This document shows positions 41,130 to 51,715 of a stretch of 64,000 nucleotides of DNA, one piece after another; the stretch's first letter is position 1, and every line of letters begins with the position of its first letter. Both the position numbers and the translations under genes were made by a program. Origin of the DNA: Adenophora triphylla var. japonica (taxonomy: Eukaryota > Streptophyta > Magnoliopsida > Asterales > Campanulaceae); contig JAFEMH010007460.1 in assembly GCA_022495995.1 (NCBI GenBank), forward strand, positions 1 to 64,000. The letters run 5' to 3'. Below the pieces are notes generated by a model that did no database searches, had not been told where the DNA came from, and worked only from the letters and a program-made list of their open reading frames with translations.

Positions 41130-43373
41130 ATGGAGGGATCAACAGATAACAGTGAGGGAAACGGAACCCCGTCACTAAGAAACCTTCAGTCAATGGAGGA
41201 GGTGCTACGAGCCTTCGAAACTCTCAAGAAGCGCCAAGAGGAGCAGCAAGCCTGGATCGTAGACACCCTGCGCCTTCGAGGAACCGTTGCTGTTCCCCAA
41301 CCTGATGGGACCTTCATTCTCATAGAAGACGAGGAAATACCAGCTCCCCCGGGTCCTCAAAGCTATCAGCAGGTCCCACCTCCGCCAAGCTATGAGATCC
41401 CAGCAACGCAAAGCAGCTCTCGCTCAAAGCTCCACTCGGGCATCAGTCAAGCAGCTCTGACATGCCTGCCTCAGCACAGTCAATTTCCCGGCCCTGCGCC
41501 CCAAGCTCAGTATCAACAACACACATACGGGCCTGCTCCACCAGATCCCAATGCCTCTCGGTATCCCCCAGGATTCAATCCTCTGCCTCTATTCGAGCCT
41601 CACAGCCATAACAAAAAATCCCAATGTTTACCCGGGACGGGCATCCCAAGCGGATATCCCGACATCTCAAACCTGCCACCCGCTGGACAACCACTTGGGG
41701 CTAACGAAACATTTCCCCAGTTCCCAAACACAACCCTTAGCGGTCCGGGCAATCACGCCCTTAATTTCAACACTCCAGGGTACGGGTTGGTATACACTCA
41801 ACTGCCTCCCCAAGACTCCCGAATGGCGATCCCATCGGCCAATCCACCTCCATCTTCGGTATCCATCCCCGAAAACGGCAACCCGCCTCAGCCTGCCGAT
41901 CCCCACATGGCTTGGCTGATTGAGCAAATGAAGGACATGCAAGGCAAACTAGCCAGTTCTCGGAAGGACTCCCTCATGCCCACTGATCCAAACAAGGTGG
42001 TCCCGCTTCCTCCGAAATTCAGGATGCCGAAAATGGAAAAGTTCGACGGGACAGAATGCCCAAAAACCCATATCGACACCTATGTCTTGGGAATGAGAGC
42101 CAAAGGGGCAACCCCTCAACAAATGGCAGATCACTTCCAGCATTCTCTCAAATCCACAGCGTTAAGGTGGTTCTTCAACGTGAAGGAAGAAAATCGCTCC
42201 ACGTGGGACCAAATTAGCGAGATCTTCCTAGAGAAATACTGCACCAACCTTGAGTGGGAAACAAACCACCACGATCTGCAAGCCACCGAACAAAAGGACG
42301 ACGAGCCTGTGGGTGAGTTCTACAAAAGATGGAACTGGAAGCTAAGCGAGATAATGGATCCGCTTTCCAAGGAAGAACAAATGGACATCTTCCATTCCTG
42401 CCTCAAACCATCTCTGAGAACCATGAACAGTCATCACTTCTATCCAGACCTCTGAGCCATGGTCAACGCCGGAACCAAGTTCGAAAAGACCCTGAGCCTT
42501 CAGAAGACAACAACAACCCCTGCTTCGTCTTACCGCTATCGGATAAACCTGTCAAATCCAGCACCTGTCCCGAACAAAGGAAAAGAAGCAGCCAAAACGG
42601 TACACTACATCCAAAATGGAGCTCAAGTAAACCGTGATCCGGCACCCCCGAGGAACAACAATCCCCCTCGCATTCCACAGTTCCAGCATTTCAATAACTT
42701 TGAAATGCCTCTGGGCCAAGTATTCGAGGCATTGGTAAAGCGAAATCTCCTCAAGCCTCTCGAGAATTTCCAACCAAAGACTCTCACGCCCAACATGGAT
42801 ATGAGCAAGCACTGCGCCTTCCACAACTACCCCGGTCACACCACCGACAATTGCTTCGTGCTAAAGCAAGTGGTCCAGGGGCTAATCAAAGAGGGAAAAT
42901 TGGAATGCCCCCGTAGCCTCAACACCATTGGAAATCCATTCCCCCGAAATGATAGGGTGAACACGATATCCTTTGATGAAACTCCAAGCGAGAGTAGGCC
43001 TCCTGCAATCTCCGAAACCGTCAACATGCTATCCCGCTACGACTGGGAACGTGAAACTAGAGTCAAATGGTCCTGTAACCGGGAATCCAGACAAGAACGC
43101 CCAAGGGCGAGTGTCTCCCTACGATCTCTTCCACGATCAAGACACACCAATGGATGGATCGAACGCTCCCCGGAGGAGACTGAATCGAATGGCAGCATCG
43201 GAAGCGGTTTAGCCTTCACAGACGAAGACTTGCCGATATGTGAAAATAGGCACAACGAGGCTCTCCTCATCCTCATAAAGATAGAGATGTTCTACCTCCC
43301 AAACGTTTTGATCGATAACGGCTCCACAGTCAACATCATCGCCTTGAGCACACTGAAACGCCTCCGCGTCGAC
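41130..43373 (+). pseudogene. gag: Gag-protease frame of element B, one in-frame stop
   Basis: The start ATG is at 41130 (MEGSTDNSEGNGTPSLRNLQ). Residues 20-75 are a helical N-terminus ending PDGTFILIEDEE. Residues 75-270 are Pro/Gln/Ser-rich. At 290-440 is the PF03732 gag domain (MEKFDGTECPKTHIDTYVLG, TALRWFFNV). A TGA at 42453-42455 interrupts the frame, which continues in the same phase (AMVNAGTKFE). The codon was probably CGA. Further on is CAFHNYPGHTTDNC, the zinc-knuckle-like motif, and at about 43290-43350 LPNVLIDNGSTVNIIALSTL, the retropepsin active site (DNG). The protein stops making sense at about 43373, where the sequence jumps to a 3' end block; RT and everything after are absent. 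Confidence 0.88.
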
Positions 43374-43524
43374 CGCGGGATACGTAGGAATCCTTTAAAA
43401 GGGTCCAACCATCCGACCGCCTCGGTCACCTCCTCACCCATCTAGGTAAAAGCTTGCTAGATTGGGATCCTCACTTTTGTCGATGACCCCACTTCCCCTG
43501 GAAGTACCGTCGCCGAGGGGCTAC
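43374..43524 (+). promoter_or_regulatory. 3' end block before the family-5 LTR
   Basis: GGGATACGTAGGAATCC (43379-43395) is the second half of the conserved motif. The hairpin ACTTCC-CCT-GGAAGT (43491-43505) and GTCGCCGAGGGGCT before the LTR follow the general plan. The first half of the motif is missing, marking a fusion with element B at about 43373. Confidence 0.75.
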
Positions 43525-44289
43525 TGTAAGTGCCCCAATTTGGGTTGTTATTGTTTCTTCAGCTCAATTTAATGAGTTATAATCATTTAGGGGCATTTCG
43601 GACATTATTTAGACAATTTGAATGAGGAAGAACCTCTTAGTGTGAATGTGTGCCCAAATTTTTGTGTTTGTTGGATTCACGCGAGTTTGAAGACATCCGG
43701 TTTAATTTGAAAAATGGAGTCGCCACGCCATTTTGATTACCTCAAAACTTTGAAAAAAAAGGTTTTATGGGTTCGGAGGTTAAGTTACCCCTTGGGAAGA
43801 ACGGATCGTCGTTCACCCAAGGTGCCTTGCCGGAGCAAGTCTCCCAAGATCCCATTAATCGTGCTTGCTTGCGTGCTTTCTTGTGTGCATGTGTTTGAAA
43901 ATAAGGAGGGAATGTCCCAAGTCGTCTTCCGGACGTACAAACCATTTGTTGGTTGTCGCTCGGGATTTCTTGGATTTTATGTATTCGGGATTATGATCCC
44001 GTCCTCATCTTGGACTTGTGATCATCGCATTTTTGGACCTTGGGACTTGCGTGATCGAGAGAATGACTCTCTTTATAGTCAAAGATGAGGTTCTTTAGAA
44101 AAGGAGGGTCCTTAGCCCATCAATCCTACACTTTAAGATGGTCGAGCTCATATAGATGCTTCATACTCATCTTAAGTGATAATCGGAGATATAGGGTTCA
44201 AAGGTGTCCCTTTCTAAAGAGATTATGAAACCTTTATGGAAGGAACGATGTAAAGATAGGATCTTTTACACCGGTCCGTTCCGAGGTTA

Positions 44290-44730
44290 CTAATGGGGGA
44301 ATGGGGGAATGCATGTAAAAATGACATTTTTAATGAAAAGATGACATTTTTGAGTTGCAAAGGATGCATTTGGTTTAAAGAAATGATCTTTATTGCAAAG
44401 GATGCATAAAGACACAATTTTTATGCAAATGATGCATTTTTATGAAGAAATTGGAATTCAATATGCAAAGGATGCATAAAGATTGCATTTTGAAAAGCAT
44501 AGGATGCTAGTTTATGGTAAAGACATGATCTTTAAAGCAAATGATGCTCGGAAAAGGGATTTTGAATGCAAAGGATGCATTTTGATTGGAAAGATTTGAT
44601 TTTTATATGCAAAGGATGCATAAAGATGAAATTTTTATGGAAAAATGGGGTTTTAGGTGCAAAGGATGCATCTTCATGGATAAAGACTACATTTTTAATG
44701 GCAAATGATGCCTAATGCATGCAAAGGGGA
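44290..44730. repeat. GCAAAGGATGCAT minisatellite in the family-4 LTR
   Basis: Roughly 15 irregular copies of TTTNATGCAAAGGATGCAT-type units, spaced 20-40 bp, alternating with AAAGATGACATTTTT-like sequence. A second copy lies at 58545-58980 in the other LTR. Confidence 0.8.
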
Positions 44731-45036
44731 AGGGGGAATATAAAGATATGATCTTTAATCTACCAAGTCCCAAGCAAGATAAAAGCAATGCAATGAGCAA
44801 TTATAGAGCAATTAAGATGCAAGGTTAGGGCGTGCGAGGTTACCAATGGCTTCCTTTTCTTCTTTGGATGAAGCTAGGAGGAGAGGATTGATCTTGAGCC
44901 TTCAAGGAGGAGGGAGATAACTTCTTGAGCTTCTTCTTCACCTTCTTGAACTTCCAGCTGCTCTTGGGAGGTTTCTTCACGTATTATGAGTATTTGTGGG
45001 TGATTTTGTTCATGATCAAAATGGGTAGAGGAGGGC

Positions 45037-45111
45037 TCTATTTATAGGCAGTCTGGAAATCGCCAATGAAGCCGTGCGGCTAGGGACCTTGAGCTAATGC
45101 AGCCGTGCGGC
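45037..45111 (-). promoter_or_regulatory. LTR promoter of family 4: palindrome pair and TATA box
   Basis: GCCGTGCGGC at 45111-45102 and AGCCGTGCGGCT at 45081-45070 (perfect 5-bp arms), then TATAAATA at 45046-45039, about 23 bp on. The identical arrangement at 59363-59354, 59333-59322 and 59298-59291 is the active 5' copy. Confidence 0.8.
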
Positions 45112-45350
45112 ATTATCCCTTGTGACTCAGCATTTCTAGAACCATGCAAGGTGGCAATATCTAGAAGCTTCCTCCCAATTAAGAAAAACGTGTTTCTTAA
45201 TTGGGAAGGCTCCCTTTCAGCCTTTAATCAATTTGGAACAGTTCCGGAATATTTCCGGAACACTAGGAAGGTCCGGGGAATTACCGGGAAACTTACCGAA
45301 ATTGCCGGGAAATTTAACCGGAAGGCATGAGCCAGATTTGGGTACTTACA

Positions 45351-46305
45351 GAAGCCCCTCGGCAACGTCACTTGCAAGGCGAGTGGGGTTGTCGATAGAA
45401 AAGGATCCGATCTGGCGAATGCCGAGACGGATTGAGAGACCGAAGTGGTCGAGTGGCTGAACCTCTGGAAGGCTACCTACGTATCCCGGAGGAATCAAGC
45501 CAGGCCGTAGTTCGGAATAGATCCGCTGAGGAATGGAGAAGAGAAACTGGTCTCTTGCTGGGGAAGTAAAAGAAAATGACCTAGGAGGTCAAGCAATTGA
45601 TCCTACTGGGGATATGCTAGGAGTGACCAATGTGGTCAGATATCTGAACCTCTATGAGGGGTTACTTCATCACTGATGAGTGACAAAGGAACGGGGTGAC
45701 CAAAGTGGTCGGATGGCTGGACCTTTTATAAAAGGCTACCTACGTATCCCGGAGGAATCAAGCCTTGATCGTAGTTCAAGCATCACTAGATAGTTAGGAA
45801 CGATGTCTAGGATCCTTGAAGGTTTTGACAATTAATGGAGGTTGTCACCTGAGGAAACTAGAGCTTACGTCACTATCGAGGAGATAGAGGTAGCTAAAGT
45901 TGAGAGAAACTTGAGCGTACGTCACTATCTGGGATAGAGGTAGCTTAAGTTTAGAGAACTTAGCATACGTCACTATCCGGGATAGAGGTAGCTTAAGTTT
46001 AGAGGAACTCGAGCATACGTCACTATCCGGGATAGAGGTAGCTTAAGTTTAGAGAACTTAGCATACGTCGCTATCCGGGATAGAGGTAAGCTAAGTTTAG
46101 AGTTTTGACAATTCGGAGGTTGTCACCTAGCATTATCCCGTTATAACGGAATTAACGGAGGCGACTGGGAAGAAAGCTTAATTGCTTAGGAGATAAGGGA
46201 TATCTTCTGAAAAAGATGTTATCTTAGTTAAAAGATAACGGGAATTGCATGCCCAAGTGGAAGGTCCAGGGGCAGGATTGTAATTTTCTGCTCAGAGCGA
46301 ATGAG
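45351..46305 (-). repeat. 3' region of family 4: PPT block, two GAACTACG motifs, 60-bp repeat
   Basis: 45351-45400 holds the PPT and a hairpin (45369-45385). 45475-45514 and 45735-45778 hold two copies of GAACTACGxx...TTGATTCCTCCGGGATACGT and AGG (minus). 45850-46090 has about five copies of a 60-bp unit with CATACGTCACTATCCGGGAT and AGAGGTAGCTTAAGTTTAGA, each with a CTATCCGGGATAG inverted repeat. Confidence 0.85.
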
Positions 46306-46376
46306 GCCGCCCGGCATGAGATGGAGAAAAAGAAGCCGTACGGCTAGAAGCTTGATTTTTCCAGATTATTTAAAAC
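46306..46376 (+). promoter_or_regulatory. Promoter of antisense PMD gene in family 4
   Basis: GCCGCCCGGC (46306-46315) and the perfect palindrome AGCCGTACGGCT (46334-46345), followed by TTATTTAAAA (46366-46375) about 21 bp on and the ATG at 46490. The palindromes match the family-4 LTR type. Confidence 0.75.
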
Positions 46377-46489
46377 AGATTTGAACGGGCATTGGGCATT
46401 ATTGCCGCCCAAGAGCTGCCGAGGAAGAGAGAGAAGAGGGAGAGAATTTCTTCAAAATCCTTCAATTCCCTTTGCTTCTATTGATTGGA

Positions 46490-49066
46490 ATGGATCCGGA
46501 GGGCAATCCTCTACCGAGGCAAGCAAGAAGAAATATCTCCGCGGCTGCGAGAAGGAGGAGGAAAGAGCTCGTTCGGACGGAAAGAAAGTATGACTTTCTT
46601 ACGCCTCCGTCGGAGCTTTACCCGGGGAGAAGAGAGCACAAATCGACGAACCCGCGTCCGGTTGGGGTAAGCGCTCTTATTTGGCTCGATTCCGTCGATT
46701 TTGATTGAATTTTCATTGATTTAGGGCTTGACCCGAATATTAGGAATTTTCTAGGATTTTCCTAGGATTTTTGCATGACTTTGAGACATTGACGATGAAC
46801 CTATGAGGCTAAGAATATGCAATGTGCAATTTGTTTTGACAAAAATAATGGGAATGACCCACTTTTTTCTCGAAAATAAAATAAGAATGATAATTGTCTA
46901 AAGTGAGACGAAGTTCTTGCATGTGCTAGAACTAGGTCAAAATTTTGATTATCAAGATTTTTGGAAGATGAAAAGGATTCATGCATGCCATTTTTGAAAG
47001 AATAATGCTTATGTGCAAAGAATTGTGAAAATTGTGATTTTGTGCTTCAGGAAAGCAATGGGACTTGACATGACGTGTTTCAAGTGATGAAAGACGCTTT
47101 TTTGATGCAAATGATGCTAGAAAACTTTTGTGAATGCTTTTCTTTTGAAAATATATGCACTTTTGAATATATGCATGCTTTTGAAAATGATGAATGATTT
47201 ACACACTTCTTTGTTGTTCTTGTCTACAGGAGAACAAGTCCAGGGGACCATCTGAGATAGCAGTCAGACTTTGGCAGAGGATGCCAGATTTCGAGAAGAA
47301 TGGGGTAAATCCCAAGCAGCTGGTGCGGGCTACCGGCCTAGATTTATTCATCGAGGCTATCGGCGGGGATCCACATCACCTCGAAGAGCAAGGGCTTGGT
47401 CCAGGCCCTATCTAATTTTGGTGGGATAGCACCCATAGCTTCCATCCGAGTGGGAGAGCCGACAGTGACTCCCGCTGATTTCACGGCTATTACTGGTCTA
47501 CAGTTCACTGGGAGGCCCGTGACTTGGAGAGACCACATTACAGCGGAGGAGTTCAGAGATTTGGTCGGGTTTGAGCTGATTCCCAAGGGACTGGGTATGG
47601 AGACGAGGAACGTCGAGGTGGCAGTCCAGAACTGCATACGGGACTTTGCCGTTAGCGACGTGACTGCCCAGCAGCTGGCTAGAGCCTTCGTGTGGTTGAT
47701 GCTATCAGTCACCATTTTTGCTAATTCTGGGACACTGGCCATGACTTGCCTCCTTGACTCTCTGGAGAATGTGGATGGGATAGGGACGGTCTCTTGGGGA
47801 GAGGCCGGATTGGCGGAGCTCTACTTCTCTTTGGACATGTACAGTCGGAACAAGGCTGCTTCCATGGACTGCTTTTCATTTGCCCTCGAGGTAGTCCCTT
47901 TTTCTTTTCTTGTCTTGAGACTTTTATGCAAGAAAAATGACCCTTTTGATGTTTTGAACATGCGGGTGCAGTTACGTGAGGTGATCGGGTTCTTTCCGTG
48001 GAACCAACAGAGCGATATCACCATCTTCCCTGCTATGGTTCGCTGGAGGGGAGATGCTAGGGATAAGTTCACGGGAAAGACCCGGATCACTTTTGATTAT
48101 AAGATGGTGAGGCCGGTCATCAACAGGGATGGGCACGACGGAGTGGACTTCTACCCTTGGGGCAGGTATCCGGAGATTTTGCTGGGAGAGGCCATTGAGG
48201 CGACGAGGCAGAGGAGATGGCTCACTGGGCTGACATGTGATGTCATATATTTGGGGGACCGTTTCTCGAGGCAGCATGGCCATGTCCCTCCATTGGACGC
48301 CATTACTCCTCAGGATCCTCCGGCCACGGATGCTGCAGCCCGAGGATTGGTCGGAGGATGAGATTGCTAGGTACCCGAGGCGTGGCCGCCGAGGAGTACT
48401 GACATGGATACCCCTACGCTGTGTTTGTGGAGCAGCGCCTGAGGACGCCACAGAAGCTAGTGAAGCTGGCGGTCACTCAGGGATATGGGGAGGATGAGCC
48501 TACTGACCCGCCGATCCCTCCTGCGCACCTGTCTTATGTGGTCCACGGAGTACCGAGGAGGATGAGGATTCCTGTCCCCGACACTAGGGAGCCCCAGTAT
48601 ACCCTGCCACTTGACAGCACTGTAAGTATACTTTTAGGGTCTTTCCCTTTTTCAGCTTTCTTTGCTTTTGCAATTCTGAGATTTTCTGAGATTTTTCTCC
48701 TCTTTTTCTCAGGTTCCAGCTCGCACTTATGATAGGCTGGTCAGGCAGAATAGAGGCTGGAAGGACATGTGCCGGTCTCTTCTGAGGAAGCTGGCCTGCG
48801 CTTCAAAGGCGGCGGCGGATGCACAGGAGCCCGGGCGCAAGAGACGGCATGTCGGGGGCACAGCGTCTACCTCATCGGCCTCGGAGTACTCTTCCAGTGC
48901 CATGCCTCGGGGGCGGGGACCCAATGCTGACATTCTGGAGCAGCTGGCTGAGTACGGGCACGATAATGTCCATTTGTCTGATGTGAGCGACCAGGAGGAC
49001 TTGATGAGGGAGGCTAGCGTCTACGAGCTGAGCAGTGATGAGGAAGAGGAAGAATCGGAGGCCTAG
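46490..49066 (+). pseudogene. Antisense PMD gene of the family-4 element, four exons, frameshifted
   Basis: Exon 1 is 46490-46666 (MDPEGNPLPRQARRNISAAA; basic). Intron 1 is 46667-47229 (GTAAGC...CTACAG). Exon 2 is 47230-47890: LWQRMPDFEKNGVNPKQLVR, then after a 1-base frameshift near 47395 IRVGEPTVTPADFTAITGLQ, the PMD signature, and WGEAGLAELYFSLDMYSR. Intron 2 is 47891-47971 (81 nt, so it can be read through). Exon 3 is 47972-48621 (VIGFFPWNQQSDITIFPAMV, then GLTCDVIYLGDRFSRQHGHV), with frameshifts near 48330 and 48405. Intron 3 is 48622-48712. Exon 4 is 48713-49066, Ser-rich and ending in an acidic tail (SSDEEEEESEA). The exon plan equals that of the 1b copy. It lies antisense to gag-pol, upstream of the DUF7745-like gene on the same strand. 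Confidence 0.85.
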
Positions 49067-49426
49067 GAGGTCTCTAGAATGGAATTAGGAACAAAACAAA
49101 CAATGGACACATTTGATGCACACTTTGTTTATTATTTATTTATTTTTTTGCTTTATTTGGGCGCCGATGGGGCGAAGACATTGTATTAATGCTTTATTTA
49201 CTTTCCTAATTTATGCTTTTTAAATTTGCATATTATCTGAGCCTCGGGGCAGCTTTTTGCTTGGAATTGGGGCTGAAACTGGGCCAAAATGATTTATAAT
49301 GGTATATAAATGCTTGAATGGCTTCTGGATATGTTTTTGTACAGGTCTTGGTTGAAAAAGTGGGGTGAAAACTCCCTTGGGCAGCAACTTGGTTGCTGCA
49401 GAATTTTTTCTGCAGATGGCTAATGT
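49067..49426. other. Spacer between antisense PMD and DUF7745-like genes
   Basis: AT-rich, presumably the PMD 3' UTR. No repeat or frame is recognised. A short inverted repeat GCAGAATTTTTTCTGC is at 49398-49413, just before the palindromes. Confidence 0.6.
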
Positions 49427-49508
49427 AGCCGTGCGGTTTTGTCCAGAGGGCAAATGATGCCGTGCGGCTCACAGTTCTGTCTGAACTGGTTATTTTCTGA
49501 ATAAAAGC
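49427..49508 (+). promoter_or_regulatory. Promoter of antisense DUF7745-like gene in family 4
   Basis: AGCCGTGCGG (49427-49436) and GCCGTGCGGC (49459-49468), then a TATA-like GAATAAAAGC at 49499-49508, with the ATG at 49607. Palindromes are of the family-4 type. Confidence 0.7.
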
Positions 49509-49606
49509 AAGGCTTGGCCATTTCATTTCATTTTCAACTTAGACTTGTCCCAATTGTTCCCAGAGCACATTTTGGACTTAAAGACACCATCTTTGGTCAT
49601 TTTGCA

Positions 49607-51106
49607 ATGGAGAAGCCTGTTAGATTGCAAAGGGGGAAGCGAGACCGTTTTCTGTCCGATCTTCAATCTTGGGTGAAGCATAACTTCCAATCTCACAAGG
49701 GGATGCTTGATTCTTCCTTCAAGATCAAGTCATTATGGCATTTGAGGGATCTCCCGCTCGATTGGGACCTTTTGAGAGCAGCAGCAAGGTTTTGGGACGT
49801 CCGGAGACATGTTTACTGCTTTTCTTACAACGAGATTGTCCCAACGAATGAAGACTTCCAAGCCTTGATTGGGGGTCCAGAAATTGAGGCTATATCTATT
49901 CCGCTGGTCGGAGACGTGCCGGTAGCGGTAAAGCTTGCATCTTTTCTGCAGATTTCTTTGGAAGAGGCTGAGGGGATGATGATAGCCCCGGACAGGATTG
50001 ACCTTTCTGGTATCCCGGGCAGGTTTGGGTCTCCGGCTATGGCTGCGACCACGGTGGCTATGGATGCCTTCATTCTCTGCATATTTTCTGCTTTGTTCAC
50101 CGCTGAGTCCGTGGGGATCTGTCATGGTGGTCTCTTGGACATGGTCAGAGACTGCAGGACTGGGAAGGACATTGTCCCCTTGGTTTTGGGAGAGACATTG
50201 CATGGCATCGATAGGATGGCTAGGGGAGACCATTTCATGAGGTCTGGGAGTCCGGCTGTACTGACTTTGTGGCTGCAGGAGAGGCTCGGGGCTTTGCCAG
50301 GGGCTTTGCCGACTCAGTGCCCTTGGGTGATTTCTCGGAGAGGTGCACCGAGGCAACAGGACCAGGGTAGGCCAGGAGGCGACGATGGCTAGGCTATCCA
50401 CTTCGGACATGCGTTGGTGGATACCTCATTGGAGGTTGCAGACCAGGAGGATATTTCGGGAGTCTTATGATGTGAGGGTTCCGGGGTTCTGCTGGTCGTC
50501 CTTCTACATTCCACTGCTTGGTATCCGGGCGGTTTGGGGCTTTACGAGCCATTGAGTGATTGGGAGGACATCCAGACCATGGAGGTGGTGCCATTGGACA
50601 TGAGAGATCCAGCCGGCTTCTCATTTTTCTCGAGGGCTTGGACATATCTTGCTTTCCCACCCGGGGCTATCTTCGGGAGCGGGAAGAGTACCATCTTGAC
50701 CACCGTCTACTTGGGCAGTACGAGAGGGAAATGGGAGCGACTCGAGGTCATTCTGGGGGAGAGACGTCGGGCTTTTATTGGGAGGCGGCGACTCGAGTAG
50801 GACTACGAGGGAGGCGAGGATAAGGCGAGTCGCCATAACCAGTCGGGTGACCTGATCAGGGATATGGAGGCTCGATACAAAAGATTGTCCGAGGTCTCTC
50901 CTTTGACTGAGGCTCAGAGGGAGGAAGTGCGGACTCGTGCTCGTGTAGAGAGGGCACTTATTGACACGGGTTTGATAGAGGCTCCAGTGAGGATACCGGA
51001 GATCGGGATAATGGATACCGACCTTATAGAAAAGAAGATAAAGAAAACTCGACGAGGTCGAGGTAAAGGGATGAAGACCAAAGAAGACTCAGCGAATGAC
51101 GACTGA
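49607..51106 (+). pseudogene. Antisense DUF7745-like gene of family 4, frameshifted near its 3' end
   Basis: MEKPVRLQRGKRDRFLSDLQ opens a frame open to 50392. Visible blocks are LWHLRDLPLDWDLLRAAARF, FSYNEIVPTNEDFQALIGGP, VKLASFLQISLEEAEGMM, VAMDAFILCIFSALFTAESV and VLGETLHGIDRM, then LTLWLQERLG. After a frameshift near 50390 come RWWIPHWRLQTR and FYIPLLGIRAVWG, then further frame changes, YHLDHRLLGQYEREMGA and a basic, Arg/Lys-rich tail ending in a stop at 51106. It resembles plant DUF7745 proteins (name from memory) and shares a general build with mobile-domain proteins; the function is unknown. The start is chosen as the first ATG after the TATA-like box that keeps the conserved N-terminal block. 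Confidence 0.82.
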
Positions 51107-51399
51107 CAGATCTTTTCTTAGGATTCCCTTATTGCCATTTTGCAAGCACATTAGTTTATTTAGGCATTTTTTTTTATTTTAGATCTTTGTAGCAGGTTAG
51201 CAGAGTCAAGCGTAGACCGTGCTTGAACTCATCAAGAAGTTTTTAACTTGTAATGAACAAGAAATATTATCTTAGAAATTAATCAAGACACATTTCATTC
51301 AAATGTCTTATTGATTGGGACCCGTTTTATGAAAATTGAAATACCCTTTATTATTTAGGACGCACTTCATGGAAGCTTGATTGTCCTTTTTATTGTTTA
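51107..51399. other. Spacer after the antisense genes of family 4
   Basis: AT-rich, with no coding signal. It would be the 3' UTR of the DUF7745-like gene. Confidence 0.6.
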
Positions 51400-51715
51400 G
51401 ACCGAACCATATATGGCTGCCTACGTTCCCCTTTTACAAGAAAGACTAAGGGGCTCAGGTCTTCGTAGTTCATTTTGGTGAACTATATATATTTTTTCTT
51501 TTTCTTTTTTTCTCTATTCTTTTATGTCCAGCCCTGTTTTTTGCCTAGACCGCCCTTTTTGGGGTTTTCAGCCTAGCTGGGCATTACTCTTTTTGCACTA
51601 AGATTTTTTTTCTCTTTTTTTTTTTTATGTGCAACCCTGTCTTTTGCCTAGACCGCCCTTTTTGGGGTTTTCAGTCTAGCTGGGTATTACTCTTTTTGCA
51701 CCCTTTTTTTTATTT
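51400..51715 (-). other. Conserved post-pol block and duplicated CTAGG hairpin block
   Basis: 51544-51605 and 51647-51712 (minus) are two copies of the GCCTAGACCGCCC...GCCTAGCTGGGC block (plus reading), related to 24672-25522. 51400-51472 is the GAACTACGAAGACCTGAGCC block (minus), matching 1487-1557. Several T-rich runs lie between. Confidence 0.75.

Larger units (their letters stand above)
43641..45350 (-). mobile_element. 3' LTR of the family-4 element
   Basis: 1710 bp; minus reading TGTAAGTACCCAAATCTGG ... CATTCACA. Palindromes AGCCGTGCGGCT (45070-45081) and GCCGTGCGGC (45102-45111) lie upstream of TATAAATA (45046-45039, minus). R-U5 hairpin at 43792-43820; internal PBS-like GGAGTCGCCA at 43716-43725. 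Confidence 0.96.

Noticed and set aside
46490..49066. PMD gene as a host cellular gene
   Set aside because: It lies wholly inside an LTR-bounded element with TSD, has homologues in the same position in two other elements, and is frameshifted.
49733..50410. 225-aa minus-strand frame opposite the DUF7745-like gene
   Set aside because: Shadow of the well-supported plus-strand frame.
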